Assembly: GCA_002898215.1 (NCBI GenBank)
Contig: BEIF01000001.1
Coordinates: forward strand, 229,501 to 293,500
DNA from: a bacterium HR29
Lineage (GTDB): Bacteria; Chloroflexota; Dehalococcoidia; Tepidiformales; Tepidiformaceae
DNA: 64,000 bases
Reading direction: 5' to 3'
The translations under genes and the position numbers were made by a program. The notes beneath the pieces are model-generated. The model was not told where the DNA came from and made no database searches. It saw only the letters and a program-made list of their open reading frames with translations. Positions 12,901-21,865 of the stretch are shown here, piece after piece (within the stretch, counting starts at the first letter, position 1; each line of letters opens with the position of its first letter).

Positions 12901-13568
12901 CCGAGGAGCTCCGCAGCCGCATCGAGGACGTACGCCGCCGAATCCGGAAGCTCGGCCCCATCAACCAGGAAGCGCCGGAGGACTACCGGGAGACCCGCGA
13001 CCGGTACGAGTTCCTCACCACTCAGATGGCCGACCTGCGCGAGGCCGAACAGCAGCTCCGTACGGCGATCGACGAACTGAACGACCAGGTCCGGACGCGT
13101 TTCCAGTCGGCCTTCGACGCCGTCAACGAGTCGTTCGGCCGCTTCTTCGCCGACTTCTTCGGCGGCGGTTCGGCAAGGCTCGTGCTCACCGATCCCGAGC
13201 GCCCCGCCGAATCGGGGGTCGAGATCGAGGCCCAGCCGCCCGGCAAGCGCGTCAACAGCCTCGCTGCGCTCTCCGGCGGCGAGCGCTCGCTCACGGCTGT
13301 CGCACTCCTCTTCGCCCTCCTCACTGTCAACCCGGCGCCCTTCTGCGTCCTCGACGAGGTGGACGCCGCTCTCGACGAGGCGAACATCGGCCGCTTCACG
13401 GCTGCCCTCCGCCGCCTCGCCGAACGCACACAGTTCCTGGTCGTCACGCACAACCGGCGCACCGTCGAAGCCGCCGATGCGATTTACGGCATCTCCATGG
13501 GCTCCGACGGTGTCTCGAAGGTGCTCTCCCTTCGCTTGGCCGACCTCCCCGCTCACCTGGAACGCTGA
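9936..13568 (+). CDS. smc: Chromosome partition protein SMC
   Basis: 1210 residues, typical of bacterial SMC, the ATPase of condensin that organises and segregates chromosomes. The N-terminal head holds Walker A GPNGSGKSN (residues 31-39). Long Arg/Glu/Leu-rich coiled coils flank a hinge at about 500-670. The C-terminal head has the ABC signature LSGGERS followed by Walker B CVLDEVDAALDE and the D-loop. GTG start three bases after rnc suggests translational coupling. The ScpA and ScpB partners are not in this window. Confidence 0.97.
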   Translation: MYLKKLSLHGFKSFPSRTVLEFGPGITAIVGPNGSGKSNVADAIRWVLGEQNLRLLRARKLEDVIFNGGPKRAALGMAEVILTLDNEDRWLPIDFAEVEIGRRLYRSGESEYLLNGSRVRLRDIQELLMKGDVGQNSYTIMAQGLVDEVLSLPPQERRIFLDEAADVKRFRHRIKEAQDRLAATRENLERVELIVEELRPRLGQLERQAERAAEHARLSTELVELLKTYYGQLWNEAQHALVRSRAALDQCVAEEAAAAQRLERLRGQLRALGEEIRRRREAIARRDAAQSGLEQRLAETERALSLDRERLGMLAARREELRLELEALEAERLSLSTADVDEGRRGLALAEEVEARKAALADAREALELAEREFAALRGRLQEFRAGAEADDRRIGASEADVQAAEGRLAALEREEADLLARRKQLLVELIGYGRRFRELSEAAVALNDNLARALREAEAVRERLARVEEEVRVFEAAGSQELRELDRLEGRLEALQRVHAEHEGIAQGTRNVLIMGQALIEGIAPGSLGEPPEVPGVLGILARQLRVPAGLEAAINAALEHRLHAVVIERHTDALEAIRLLAQRNGGRAQFLPLDSIRHVYPLNLQKERGVVGVAARLVRCEPPVRPLVDTLLGRVIVVEDTPTALRILRRALGTVVTLDGILFEPSGAITGGSPSDDSVLARQRELEELPARIEELRKRTSVIEQQIAAARHSIERLAAEAREADARYQELRREAEAAQANLTRERERLHRVRREMQALLSKREDIARERESLLRRIDQARQAAAQALQRRQAREADLRALEEELARAAARRDAALRAVSEASSRVAAIEGERRALELMREQHEKALERLEGQLAARRLQAKNLDLEAQVVQERIAKLQREAELIRAEQQRFAEDVAPDRDELDRLEHHERQVQDELAEAQGALLEVQRRRLELESEVARWEERIRTLRTEMEAEGLVAAPSGQVVTLAEANSGGGRSIHGAAHVSAEELRSRIEDVRRRIRKLGPINQEAPEDYRETRDRYEFLTTQMADLREAEQQLRTAIDELNDQVRTRFQSAFDAVNESFGRFFADFFGGGSARLVLTDPERPAESGVEIEAQPPGKRVNSLAALSGGERSLTAVALLFALLTVNPAPFCVLDEVDAALDEANIGRFTAALRRLAERTQFLVVTHNRRTVEAADAIYGISMGSDGVSKVLSLRLADLPAHLER

Positions 13569-13615
13569 CGCTCCCCGGCCGACCGTCTACCATCGACTGC
13601 CAGAGGAGGGGTCTC

Positions 13616-14614
13616 GTGCGGTTCTGGCGCAGGAAACCTGAAGGCACGGACGCATCCCAGGTCGGCGTACTGGAGCTCACCGCCGAAGAGCGACGCGAGG
13701 TCCATGAACAGACGGAGCGGGCCACCGACCGCAGCCGCCGTGGGATCCTCGGCCGCCTTGCCGAGGTGTTCGCGCGCCCTCAATTCGATGAGTCCCTGTG
13801 GGACGAACTCGAGGAGATCCTCATCCTCGCCGACACCGGCGCCGCCACTGCCGGCGAGCTCCTTGCCCGTGTGCGGCAGCGGGCGAAGGCAGAAGGTGTG
13901 AGGGATGCAGCCGGGGTGCGCGAACTCCTTCGCCAGGAGATGGTCGCAGTCCTCGAGGCACCCGCCCGCCGGCCACCCGCTTGGGCCCTTCCCGACCCGC
14001 CGTCGCCGCTCGTCATCCTGGTCGTCGGAGTGAACGGCTCCGGCAAGACGACGACGATCGGCAAGCTGGCACAGGCGTTTCGACGGGACGGCGCGAAGGT
14101 CGTCCTCGGTGCGGCTGATACCTTCCGTGCCGCCGCTATCGACCAGCTCCGCGTGTGGGCCGAGCGCATCGGCGTCCGCCTCGTCGCCCAGCAGCCGGGG
14201 TCCGACCCGGGTGCCGTCGCCTACGACGCGGTTGCCGCTGCCGAAGCGGAGGCCGCGGATGTCGTCATCATCGACACCGCCGGGCGCCTCCACACCAAGA
14301 CGAACTTGATGGAGGAGCTCCGAAAGGTGGCCCGGGTGGTTCAACGGCGCATTCCGGAGGCGCCACACGAGGTGCTCCTCGTCCTCGATGCCACCACCGG
14401 ACAAAACGGGCTCGCCCAGGCGCGGACGTTCACCGAAGCCGTCGGCGTGACCGGCATCGTGCTGACGAAGCTCGACGGCACGGCGAAAGGGGGCATCGCC
14501 TTCGCCATCGCCCACGATCTCGGCCTCCCCGTCCGTTTCATCGGGACAGGCGAGAGGGCCGACGACCTCGCGCCCTTCGATGCGCGCGAGTTCGTGGGCG
14601 CTATCCTCCCCTGA
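13616..14614 (+). CDS. ftsY: Signal recognition particle receptor FtsY
   Basis: 332 residues from GTG 13616, preceded by GAGGAGGGG; the open frame continues upstream inside smc but has no homology there. FtsY is the membrane-associated GTPase receptor for SRP-ribosome complexes. The four-helix N domain spans about 15-115. The G domain shows G1 [10 protein letters not shown] (138-147), the DTFRAAA insertion-box segment, DTAGR (G3) and [10 protein letters not shown] (G4 and following). The acidic A domain of E. coli FtsY is nearly absent, as in most non-proteobacteria; a short basic FWRRK start may help membrane contact. Third gene of the rnc operon. Confidence 0.96.
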   Translation: MRFWRRKPEGTDASQVGVLELTAEERREVHEQTERATDRSRRGILGRLAEVFARPQFDESLWDELEEILILADTGAATAGELLARVRQRAKAEGVRDAAGVRELLRQEMVAVLEAPARRPPAWALPDPPSPLVILVVGVNGSGKTTTIGKLAQAFRRDGAKVVLGAADTFRAAAIDQLRVWAERIGVRLVAQQPGSDPGAVAYDAVAAAEAEAADVVIIDTAGRLHTKTNLMEELRKVARVVQRRIPEAPHEVLLVLDATTGQNGLAQARTFTEAVGVTGIVLTKLDGTAKGGIAFAIAHDLGLPVRFIGTGERADDLAPFDAREFVGAILP

Positions 14615-14623
14615 GGTACGGTC

Positions 14624-17023
14624 GTGGCCGACGTGCTGGCGTTCTGGGCCGTAGCAGTCGGCACCGCCGCGCTCGCCTTCCCCATCGCCCAGCTCATCTT
14701 CCGCCGCTTCCCCGATGGCGGGGCAGGGATTGCGCTCCCTCTGGGGCTGATGCTCTCCGGCTGGAGCTACTTCCTGCTCCGCGTGACCTCCCTGCTTCCC
14801 TTCGGGCGCGGGGGAGCGCTGGTCGCCCTCGCGCTGCTCGGGCTGGCGGGCGCCGCCGCCTGGGGCCTGAAACGGCGGGCTCGCTCCGATTCCCGCCGAT
14901 CGGCTGGCGCTGCCTGGGCGATGCTTGCCCTCTTCACCAGCGCCTTCCTTGCCTACACCGCCTTCCGTTCCTACGTCCCGGAGATCCAGGGCACCGAACA
15001 GCCCATGGATCTCCTCTACCTGAACGCGGCCGTCGCTTCCCCCTCGTATCCACCTGAGGACCCGTGGCTCGCCGGGTATTCCGCGAGCTACTACTACTTC
15101 GGCTACCTGCAGGTCGGGCTGTTGACACAAGCGGCGGGCGTCCCCTCCTCCGTCGGTTACAACCTGGGACTCAGCGTCGTGTTCGGCGCTGTCGTTACTG
15201 GCGCCGTGAGCGTGGCGGTTGCCCTGGCGCGCGGTTTGCGCGGAGGCCGTCGCGGCTGGACGATTGCCGCCGCCGGCTTCGCTGCCGTTCTGCTCCTCCT
15301 CTTCGTTGGGTCGCTCACGGCTCCCTTCGAGCTGGCTGCTGCGCACGGACAGTCGCCCTCCGGCCTCTTCCGTGCCTTCGGGCTCGAATGGCTCCTACCG
15401 TGTGCCCCCGGCCAGACGGAGCGCTGCTACCCGGACGCGGCCCGGACCTCGGCCTGGTACCCCACCGAGTTCTGGTGGTGGTGGCGGGGCACACGCGTCA
15501 TTCCCTCGACCATCACGGAGTTCCCTTTCTTCAGCTTCCTGCTCGGCGACCTGCACCCGCACCTGATGGCGCTACCGGCGAACCTCCTCGCGGTGGCCCT
15601 CGCCCTCGCGTGTTGGCGCAGCCGACGGCCGCTCCCCACCCGCGGGAGCCTGCCTCCCGCTGAAGGCTTCCGCTTGGCGGTGACCGCCATCCTGCTCGGA
15701 GGCCTGGCCTTCCTGAACGCCTGGGATGTCATCACCTTCGTGCTCCTTGTGGGAGCCGCGGCCGTCGGTCGGACGCTCTCGCTGCGCCCGCGCGATGTGC
15801 CGCTGGCGGCAGCCTGGTTCCTCGTCGTCGTGGGTGCGGGCGTTCTGGCCTACCTCCCGTGGTGGCTGGATTTCCGCTCGCAGGCCTCCGGCCTGCAGCC
15901 GTATGTGGGCCCCGGCACGCGACCTGCGCACGCGCTGCTGCAGTTCGGGCCGGTCGGCATCGCGGCGCTCACGGGCACGATCGTCCTCGCGGCCCGTGGG
16001 CGCGACGCTCCCATCCGCGGGGCCTTCGCCGTTGGCCTGGCCGTACTCGTGCTCCCACTGGCGGTGTGGGCGCTGTTCACGCTGGTGCGCGGCGACTTCG
16101 AAACAGCCATTCGTGCCCGCACCACCGGAGGGTTCGTCACCCTCGGCGCCTTTGCGTACGGTGCGGCCGTCTCCGCCATGGCAGCCGTCGCGCTCTCGCG
16201 CGTGGGGCGCACCGCGGAAGCTGCTGTCGCGGCCCTCGCGGCCGGCGGCCTTCTGCTCCTCTACGGTGCCGAGCTCTTCTACATCCGCGATGTCTTCGCA
16301 GGCTCCGCCCCGCGGATGAATACCGTGTTCAAGCTCTCGTACCAGGCTTGGCTGCTCCTCTCGCTCGCGGGAGCCGGCGGAGCCGCCGCCGTCCTCGCAA
16401 GCCGCCGTCCCGCGCTTCGCTTGGCGGCGGCGCCGGCCGCGCTGCTTGCCGTCGTCGGACTCGTCTATCCTGTCACCTCCCTCCCGAACCGGACCGACGG
16501 GTTCGCCGGCCCGACGGCCATCGACGGTCTCGCCTTCCTGGCCGAAGCGTCGCCCGGGGAGTGGGCGCTCCTCCAGGCAATCCGGAACTACGTCCCCCCG
16601 GGCGCCGTCGTCGTCGAGGCGACCGGGCGCACGTGGCGGAAGGGAAACGCCGGCCCCGAGCTTGTTTCGGCGAACGTCGACTACACCGATGCCGGCCGGA
16701 TTGCTGCCCGCACAGGCCGTCCGACGCCAATCGGCTGGTACTTTCACGAGCTCCAGTGGCGCGGTGATTCGCAAGCGAACCACCGGCTTCTCTCGGCTCG
16801 TCAGGAGCTCGTCGACGGCGTCTACCTCGCCCCCGACGCGGCGACGGCGCTCGATCGTCTCCGCCGCCTCCGAGCGGAGTACGTCGTGGTCGGGCCGGTG
16901 GAGCGCAGTCGGTACCCCGCAGACCTCATGCCCCGCTTCGGGGAGTTCCTCGTGACCGTCTACGACGATGGCATCGTCCAGCTCTACCGCCTCCCAGTGG
17001 AGCGGGAGCTTCCCACATCCTGA
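14624..17023 (+). CDS. YYY-domain membrane protein (DUF2298/TIGR03662-like)
   Basis: 799 residues with well over ten hydrophobic segments. The SASYYYFGYLQVGLL segment and the DLLYLNAAV motif before it match the YYY-domain family, found mainly in Chloroflexota and Archaea and related in fold to GT-C glycosyltransferases. Acidic and aromatic loop motifs (PSTITEFPFFSFLLGDLHPH) fit a membrane glycosyltransferase-like active site. The biochemical activity is not established. It begins 9 bases after ftsY and leads a cluster with another YYY-neighbour family (TIGR03663), a flippase and an FAD enzyme, pointing to cell-surface glycan or glycolipid synthesis (inference). Confidence 0.82.
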   Translation: MADVLAFWAVAVGTAALAFPIAQLIFRRFPDGGAGIALPLGLMLSGWSYFLLRVTSLLPFGRGGALVALALLGLAGAAAWGLKRRARSDSRRSAGAAWAMLALFTSAFLAYTAFRSYVPEIQGTEQPMDLLYLNAAVASPSYPPEDPWLAGYSASYYYFGYLQVGLLTQAAGVPSSVGYNLGLSVVFGAVVTGAVSVAVALARGLRGGRRGWTIAAAGFAAVLLLLFVGSLTAPFELAAAHGQSPSGLFRAFGLEWLLPCAPGQTERCYPDAARTSAWYPTEFWWWWRGTRVIPSTITEFPFFSFLLGDLHPHLMALPANLLAVALALACWRSRRPLPTRGSLPPAEGFRLAVTAILLGGLAFLNAWDVITFVLLVGAAAVGRTLSLRPRDVPLAAAWFLVVVGAGVLAYLPWWLDFRSQASGLQPYVGPGTRPAHALLQFGPVGIAALTGTIVLAARGRDAPIRGAFAVGLAVLVLPLAVWALFTLVRGDFETAIRARTTGGFVTLGAFAYGAAVSAMAAVALSRVGRTAEAAVAALAAGGLLLLYGAELFYIRDVFAGSAPRMNTVFKLSYQAWLLLSLAGAGGAAAVLASRRPALRLAAAPAALLAVVGLVYPVTSLPNRTDGFAGPTAIDGLAFLAEASPGEWALLQAIRNYVPPGAVVVEATGRTWRKGNAGPELVSANVDYTDAGRIAARTGRPTPIGWYFHELQWRGDSQANHRLLSARQELVDGVYLAPDAATALDRLRRLRAEYVVVGPVERSRYPADLMPRFGEFLVTVYDDGIVQLYRLPVERELPTS

Positions 17024-17112
17024 ACGCTCGGGCTCGTCCGCGCCGCCGACCGGCGATATGCTCCGTCCGATACCGGTGCCCCTGTAGGCTGCACGACCGG
17101 TCGGGAGCCTCG

Positions 17113-18756
17113 ATGCCGATGACTCGCCCTGCTTCGCTCGCCGTCGACCTCGGAGACGAGGGCTCGATCGCGGTTCCGCTTCCCGTTCTCGGCTGGGCGA
17201 GCGTTGCGGCACTCTATGCGGCCGTGCGCTTGGCCGTGGCGCTGAACGCCCCCGTCGCCGGTGCGGAGCTCTGGAGCCTCTCGGGGGCCTGGGCGGCGCA
17301 CGCTGGAGCAGACGACGCGCGGTTCACCGGCGCCCTCGCCCAGGCGATTGCCGCCGCGACCTTCGCCTTCACCGACTCGGCCCTTCCGGCACGCCTCGTG
17401 CTCGCTCTCCTGGGGAGCGTGGTGCTTGCCGTCGCCGCTGCCCGGCTTCGCGCGGTCGTCGGCGATGGCCCGCTGCTCGTGGCGGCGGCGCTCGTCGCCC
17501 TCGATCCCTTTCTGGCTGCCAGCGGTGGCACCGCCTCTTCCCTCGCTCTCGACGTCCCCGTGGCCTTGCTGCTGTTCGCGGTCGCCGTCAGGCCGCTGGC
17601 TACGGCGTGGCCGTGGCCCGTTCTCGCTGCCGCCATCGCCGTGTGCGGACCACTCCCGTTCCTGCTCGCGCTCGTCCTGCTCGCGGCTCGGTTGGCAGTG
17701 GCCCAGTACCCCCGGCCGCTGACGGCGGCGCTCGCTGCCGTGGGCGCCATCGCCGGAATCGCGGCGGCGAGCGTGGGGTTCGGATTCCGGACGCTCGGCT
17801 TGGCCGTACCTCCGGTCGACCTCTTCGCCGCCTCTTTCGATGCCGAGTGGTCCACGGGCACGGCCGCCGAACTCGCCCTCCTTTACGGCTGGCCCCTGTT
17901 GGCAGCGGGAGGGGCGTCGGCAGGGTGGGTCATCGCCGGCTGGGCGCGGGGCGCGGATGTTCCGCAAGGCTGGCAGCGCCTGGGGCTTTCCTGGGGCGGA
18001 ATCGGCCTGGTGTGGCTCATCGCAGGTGCGGGCTCCCACGCGTGGGCTCCCGTACCGGCCGTCTCCATGCCGGCGGCGCTCCTCGCGGGCGCGGCAGCGC
18101 CCCGCCTGTGGGAGCGTCTCCGCAGCTCGGCATGGCGGCTCGCAGCGCCGCCGTTGGCTGCCATCGCCGTCATGGCCGCCTCGGCGGGGTTGTTCGCCTT
18201 CGGCTGGGCCTTCGGACGCCCGAACGGGAGCGCGCTGCTGGCCATCCTGCTCGTCGGCGGAGCCGGGGCCATGGCTGCACTCCTCGCCGCTTCGCGCCCG
18301 ACGCGGCCCGCCACCTTCCTCGTGCCGCTGGCCTTCGGCTTTCTGTGGCTCGTCGCCATGACAGGGCGCGCCGCTTCCCCCGGTCCTGCGGAGCCGGTCT
18401 ACTCGCCCGCGGCGACTGCCCAGGGGCGGGTGATTCGTGCCGCTGCCATCGAGCTCGCGGACGGTCGCGGGCGAATCGCCGTTCACCCCGACCTCGTCGA
18501 CGACGTGACCTGGCCGCTGCGTCGCTCCGGCACCCTGCTCGTCACCGACCGCCCCCCAGCCGATGCCGCGGTGTTCCTCGCGCCTGGGGGAACGACCGCC
18601 CCCGAGGGCTACCTCGAGCTCGAAGGCCCGTGGGCCTTCCTGCGCCTCACCGGGCCCCCGGAGAGCGTCCGGGGTGTTCTCCGATGGCTCGCTAGCCGGA
18701 ACGTGCACCCTTCTCGCGACGAACCGGTCGCGATGTTTGCGAGGCCGACGCCGTGA
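17113..18756 (+). CDS. Hypothetical multi-spanning membrane protein
   Basis: 547 residues, rich in Ala, Leu and Val, with about ten predicted membrane helices and a soluble C-terminal stretch from about 430 onward. I recognise no family motif. Its position between a YYY protein and a TIGR03663 protein suggests a divergent GT-C-type or accessory member of the same pathway. Its stop overlaps the next start (GTGA), so the genes are translationally coupled. ATG 17113 is the first start after a GGTCGGGAG ribosome site; ATG 17119 is an alternative. Confidence 0.75.
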   Translation: MPMTRPASLAVDLGDEGSIAVPLPVLGWASVAALYAAVRLAVALNAPVAGAELWSLSGAWAAHAGADDARFTGALAQAIAAATFAFTDSALPARLVLALLGSVVLAVAAARLRAVVGDGPLLVAAALVALDPFLAASGGTASSLALDVPVALLLFAVAVRPLATAWPWPVLAAAIAVCGPLPFLLALVLLAARLAVAQYPRPLTAALAAVGAIAGIAAASVGFGFRTLGLAVPPVDLFAASFDAEWSTGTAAELALLYGWPLLAAGGASAGWVIAGWARGADVPQGWQRLGLSWGGIGLVWLIAGAGSHAWAPVPAVSMPAALLAGAAAPRLWERLRSSAWRLAAPPLAAIAVMAASAGLFAFGWAFGRPNGSALLAILLVGGAGAMAALLAASRPTRPATFLVPLAFGFLWLVAMTGRAASPGPAEPVYSPAATAQGRVIRAAAIELADGRGRIAVHPDLVDDVTWPLRRSGTLLVTDRPPADAAVFLAPGGTTAPEGYLELEGPWAFLRLTGPPESVRGVLRWLASRNVHPSRDEPVAMFARPTP

Positions 18757-21700
18757 AGCTCGAGGCGGCCCAGACGTCGCAGCCTGCTCCCGAATCTGCG
18801 CCCTCGCGCGTTCTCCTGCGCTTCGGTCGCGAAGGAGCCGCCTACGCTGCGGTGTTCGCGGCGGGCGCGATCCTTCGCCTGTGGGACCTGGGCTCACGCG
18901 CGCTTCACCACGACGAAAGCATCCACGCCCAGTGGTCGTGGGACCTGCTCCGCGGCGGGTACGAACATAACCCGGTCTTCCATGGCCCGCTCTACTACCA
19001 CGTCCAGGCGTTCGTCTTCTTGCTGTTCGGCGCGAGCGATTACACGGCTCGGCTCTCGGCGGCCTTCTTCGGCATCGCCCTCATGGCGATGCCCCTCCTG
19101 CTCCGCCGGTGGCTGGGGCCCGCAGGGACCTTCGCGGCGTGCGCGTTCATCGCGCTTTCGCCGACGCTCGTCTACTTCTCCCGCTTCTTCCGGGAGGACA
19201 TCTATCTCGCCGTCTTCACCCTCGCGATGGTGATCTCGATGTGGCGGTACCTCGCGGGCGGTGGGGACCGCTGGCTCGTGGGCTTCGCGGTAGCCACCGC
19301 CGCGGCCCACGCGACGAAGGAGGCGACCTACCTCCTCGTGGCGATTCTCCTGCTCTACCTCAACGCGGCGTTGGCGGCCGAGCTCGCCCGCCAAGCAGTG
19401 ACGGTCCGACCGGGAAGCTCCCGCGCTGACCGGGTAGTGCTGACGGCGGCGCTCTTCCCCTATGCCTGGGCCCTCGCGGCCGCCTGGCCCGCCGCCGAGC
19501 GCCTGCGCCGCTGGGCAGGGTGGACGGCCCTCCCTCGCGCAGGCGACCTGTTGGTGGTGCTCGGGACGCTCACGGTGCCCCTCCTCGCGCCCGTGCTCCA
19601 CGAGCCGCTCGAGCGGGCGCTGGCCCAGCCCGGCCAGCTTCAGTGGCCAGCGGTGTGTCAGGCCACAGGCGCGACCGCCCGTCAGAACGTCCTCATTCTC
19701 GGGGGAACCTACGCGCTCTTGGTCGGTGCGGCCGCGTGGGTCGGGCTCGCTTGGCGGCCTCGAACCTGGCTGACCGCCGCCGGCCTGGCCGCGCTTCTCT
19801 ACCTCACGCTGATGACGACCTTCTGGACGAACCTCGGTGGGCTGTGCTCCGGCCCCTGGGGTTCCCTCGACTACTGGATCACGCAGCACGGCGTTCGTCG
19901 CGGAAACCAGCCCTGGTTCTACTACACGATGCTGATGCCCGCCTACGAGTTCCTCACCCTTTCGCTTGCGCTCTTCGGTGGGTGGTGGGCCGCGACCCGG
20001 GGCGATGGGTTCTCGCGCTTCCTCCTCTTCTGGATCGTCGGGATCTGGGGTGCGCTCTCGTGGGCAGGGGAAAAGATGCCGTGGCTCAACGTCCACATCG
20101 CCCTCCCTGTGGCTCTTCTCGCTGCCTGGGCGGTGCAGCAAGCCGCCAGCCGAGCTGCCGGGAACCGGCCACCCCTCGCGTCGCTCGCCAGCTTGGCGCT
20201 CGCGGCTGCAGGTACGGCCCTCGTGCTCGTGTACCTGCCGCTCGGCGGACCTGTGGGGGCCCTCGTACGGGCGGTGGTCGGGGCGGCGGGGATGGCCGCC
20301 GGCGCGGCGGCGGCCCGGTCGTGGTGGCGCAGCACTGTTCCCCTCGCTGCCGCCGTTGTGCTCGTCGGGGGGCTCCTCCCCTTCTCACTGCGGACGATGA
20401 TCGGGGTCACGTTCGAACGGGGCGATGTGCCCAGGGACCTCCTCATCTACACCCAATCGAGCCCCGCCATCCCGGACCTGGCCGCCGACATCTCCGCCCT
20501 CGCGCGCGCGACGGGGCTGGGGTACGACCTCCCCATCGCTGTAGACACCACCGACTCCTTCGCCTGGCCTTGGGCTTGGTACCTCCGCGACTACCGTCGG
20601 GTCAGCTACGCCGACCTCTCCAACGGCCTGCCCCCCGGAGACTTCCGCGTCATCCTCGTCGCCGAACGGAATGCGTCCAAGGTCACCGACGCCCTCGGCC
20701 CACGGGTGGAGGAGTTCGCCGCCCCGGAGCGGTACCCTCATCGCTGGTGGTTCCCGGAGGACTACAAGGCGGCACTCCCGGGCGGCCCTTGGAGCCTGGA
20801 CACCTGGAGGCGTATCGCTCGCGGCGTGTTCGCCGGCGAATGGCTCCCGACCTGGTACCGGTTCTGGCGCGACCACGATCCCGGCCGTGCACCGGGCTCG
20901 GTCGATGCCTACGCCTTCTTCCCCGCCAACTTCGATCGCGAGACAGGCCTCCTGAGGCTCGTTCCCGCTCCTCCGCCAGGCCCCACCACCGACGGTCAGG
21001 GAAGGCCCGTGTTCGGACAGCCGGGCGCGGGCTCCGGCCAGTTCCTCGCTCCCGTCGATGTCGCCACCGATGCCGAAGGGAATTTCTACGTCATCGACCG
21101 CGTGACCCGGAAGCTGCAGAAATTCGACCGCGAGGGGCGCTTCCTCGCCTCGGTCGACGTCCGCGGCGAACCCGGAGAGGCTTCCGAGCCGTGGGGGCTT
21201 GCCGTGGCAGCGAACGGGGACGTCGTGGTCGCCGATACGTTCGGCTGGACCATCCGCGTCTTCGACAGCAGCCTCCGCCCCCTCCGCCAGTTCGGGCGGG
21301 CTCCCGGGGGCGCGCAGCCCCCTCCCCTGGACGAGCTGTTCGGGCCCCGGGACGCGGCTTTCGACCCGGCAGGCAACCTCTGGGTGACCGATACCGGTCA
21401 CGACCGCATCGTCATCTTCGCCCCCGACGGGACCCCAATCCGCGCCGTGGGGGGAACGGGGAGCGGCCCTGGACAGTTCGACGAGCCGGTCGGGATCGCC
21501 ATCGCCCCGGACGGGACGGTGTACGTAGCCGATATGTTCAACGCCCGCGTCCAGGTTCTGGCTCCCGATGGCAGCTACGTTCGCGAATTCCGCGTCGAAG
21601 GGTGGGGCGGCACCGACGCGCTCGACAAGCCGTATCTCGCCCTCCTGCCAGGCGGTCGGGTCGCCGTCTCGCTCCCGAGCCGCGACGAAGTGCGGGTCTA

Positions 21701-21845
21701 CGCTGCCGATGGCCGGTTGTTGGCCGTGCTCGCGCCCGAAGGTGACCCGATTCGGGCCCCGTACGGTCTCGTAACGGGGGCCGATGGTAGACTCTGGATA
21801 GTCGAAAGCGGGAACAGCCGCGTGCGGGGCTTCACGACCGATTGA
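18753..21845 (+). CDS. TIGR03663/Agl23-like membrane protein with C-terminal NHL beta-propeller
   Basis: 1030 residues. The N-terminal two thirds are membrane-spanning, with the HHDESIHAQWSW motif near residue 50 resembling the GT-C Asp-Glu motif, and PVFHGPLYYHV just after; this is the pattern of the TIGR03663 family (flippase-activity-associated Agl23-like). From about residue 735 the protein becomes soluble with repeated blades (GQFLAPVDVATDAEGNFYV, EPWGLAVAANGDVVVADT, GPRDAAFDPAGNLWVTDT, EPVGIAIAPDGTVYVADM), an NHL-type six-bladed propeller that would face outside. The propeller may bind glycan or protein partners. The chain is long for the family because of this fusion. Confidence 0.82.
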   Translation: MKLEAAQTSQPAPESAPSRVLLRFGREGAAYAAVFAAGAILRLWDLGSRALHHDESIHAQWSWDLLRGGYEHNPVFHGPLYYHVQAFVFLLFGASDYTARLSAAFFGIALMAMPLLLRRWLGPAGTFAACAFIALSPTLVYFSRFFREDIYLAVFTLAMVISMWRYLAGGGDRWLVGFAVATAAAHATKEATYLLVAILLLYLNAALAAELARQAVTVRPGSSRADRVVLTAALFPYAWALAAAWPAAERLRRWAGWTALPRAGDLLVVLGTLTVPLLAPVLHEPLERALAQPGQLQWPAVCQATGATARQNVLILGGTYALLVGAAAWVGLAWRPRTWLTAAGLAALLYLTLMTTFWTNLGGLCSGPWGSLDYWITQHGVRRGNQPWFYYTMLMPAYEFLTLSLALFGGWWAATRGDGFSRFLLFWIVGIWGALSWAGEKMPWLNVHIALPVALLAAWAVQQAASRAAGNRPPLASLASLALAAAGTALVLVYLPLGGPVGALVRAVVGAAGMAAGAAAARSWWRSTVPLAAAVVLVGGLLPFSLRTMIGVTFERGDVPRDLLIYTQSSPAIPDLAADISALARATGLGYDLPIAVDTTDSFAWPWAWYLRDYRRVSYADLSNGLPPGDFRVILVAERNASKVTDALGPRVEEFAAPERYPHRWWFPEDYKAALPGGPWSLDTWRRIARGVFAGEWLPTWYRFWRDHDPGRAPGSVDAYAFFPANFDRETGLLRLVPAPPPGPTTDGQGRPVFGQPGAGSGQFLAPVDVATDAEGNFYVIDRVTRKLQKFDREGRFLASVDVRGEPGEASEPWGLAVAANGDVVVADTFGWTIRVFDSSLRPLRQFGRAPGGAQPPPLDELFGPRDAAFDPAGNLWVTDTGHDRIVIFAPDGTPIRAVGGTGSGPGQFDEPVGIAIAPDGTVYVADMFNARVQVLAPDGSYVREFRVEGWGGTDALDKPYLALLPGGRVAVSLPSRDEVRVYAADGRLLAVLAPEGDPIRAPYGLVTGADGRLWIVESGNSRVRGFTTD

Positions 21846-21865
21846 AGCCCGCGTGAGGAGCTTCG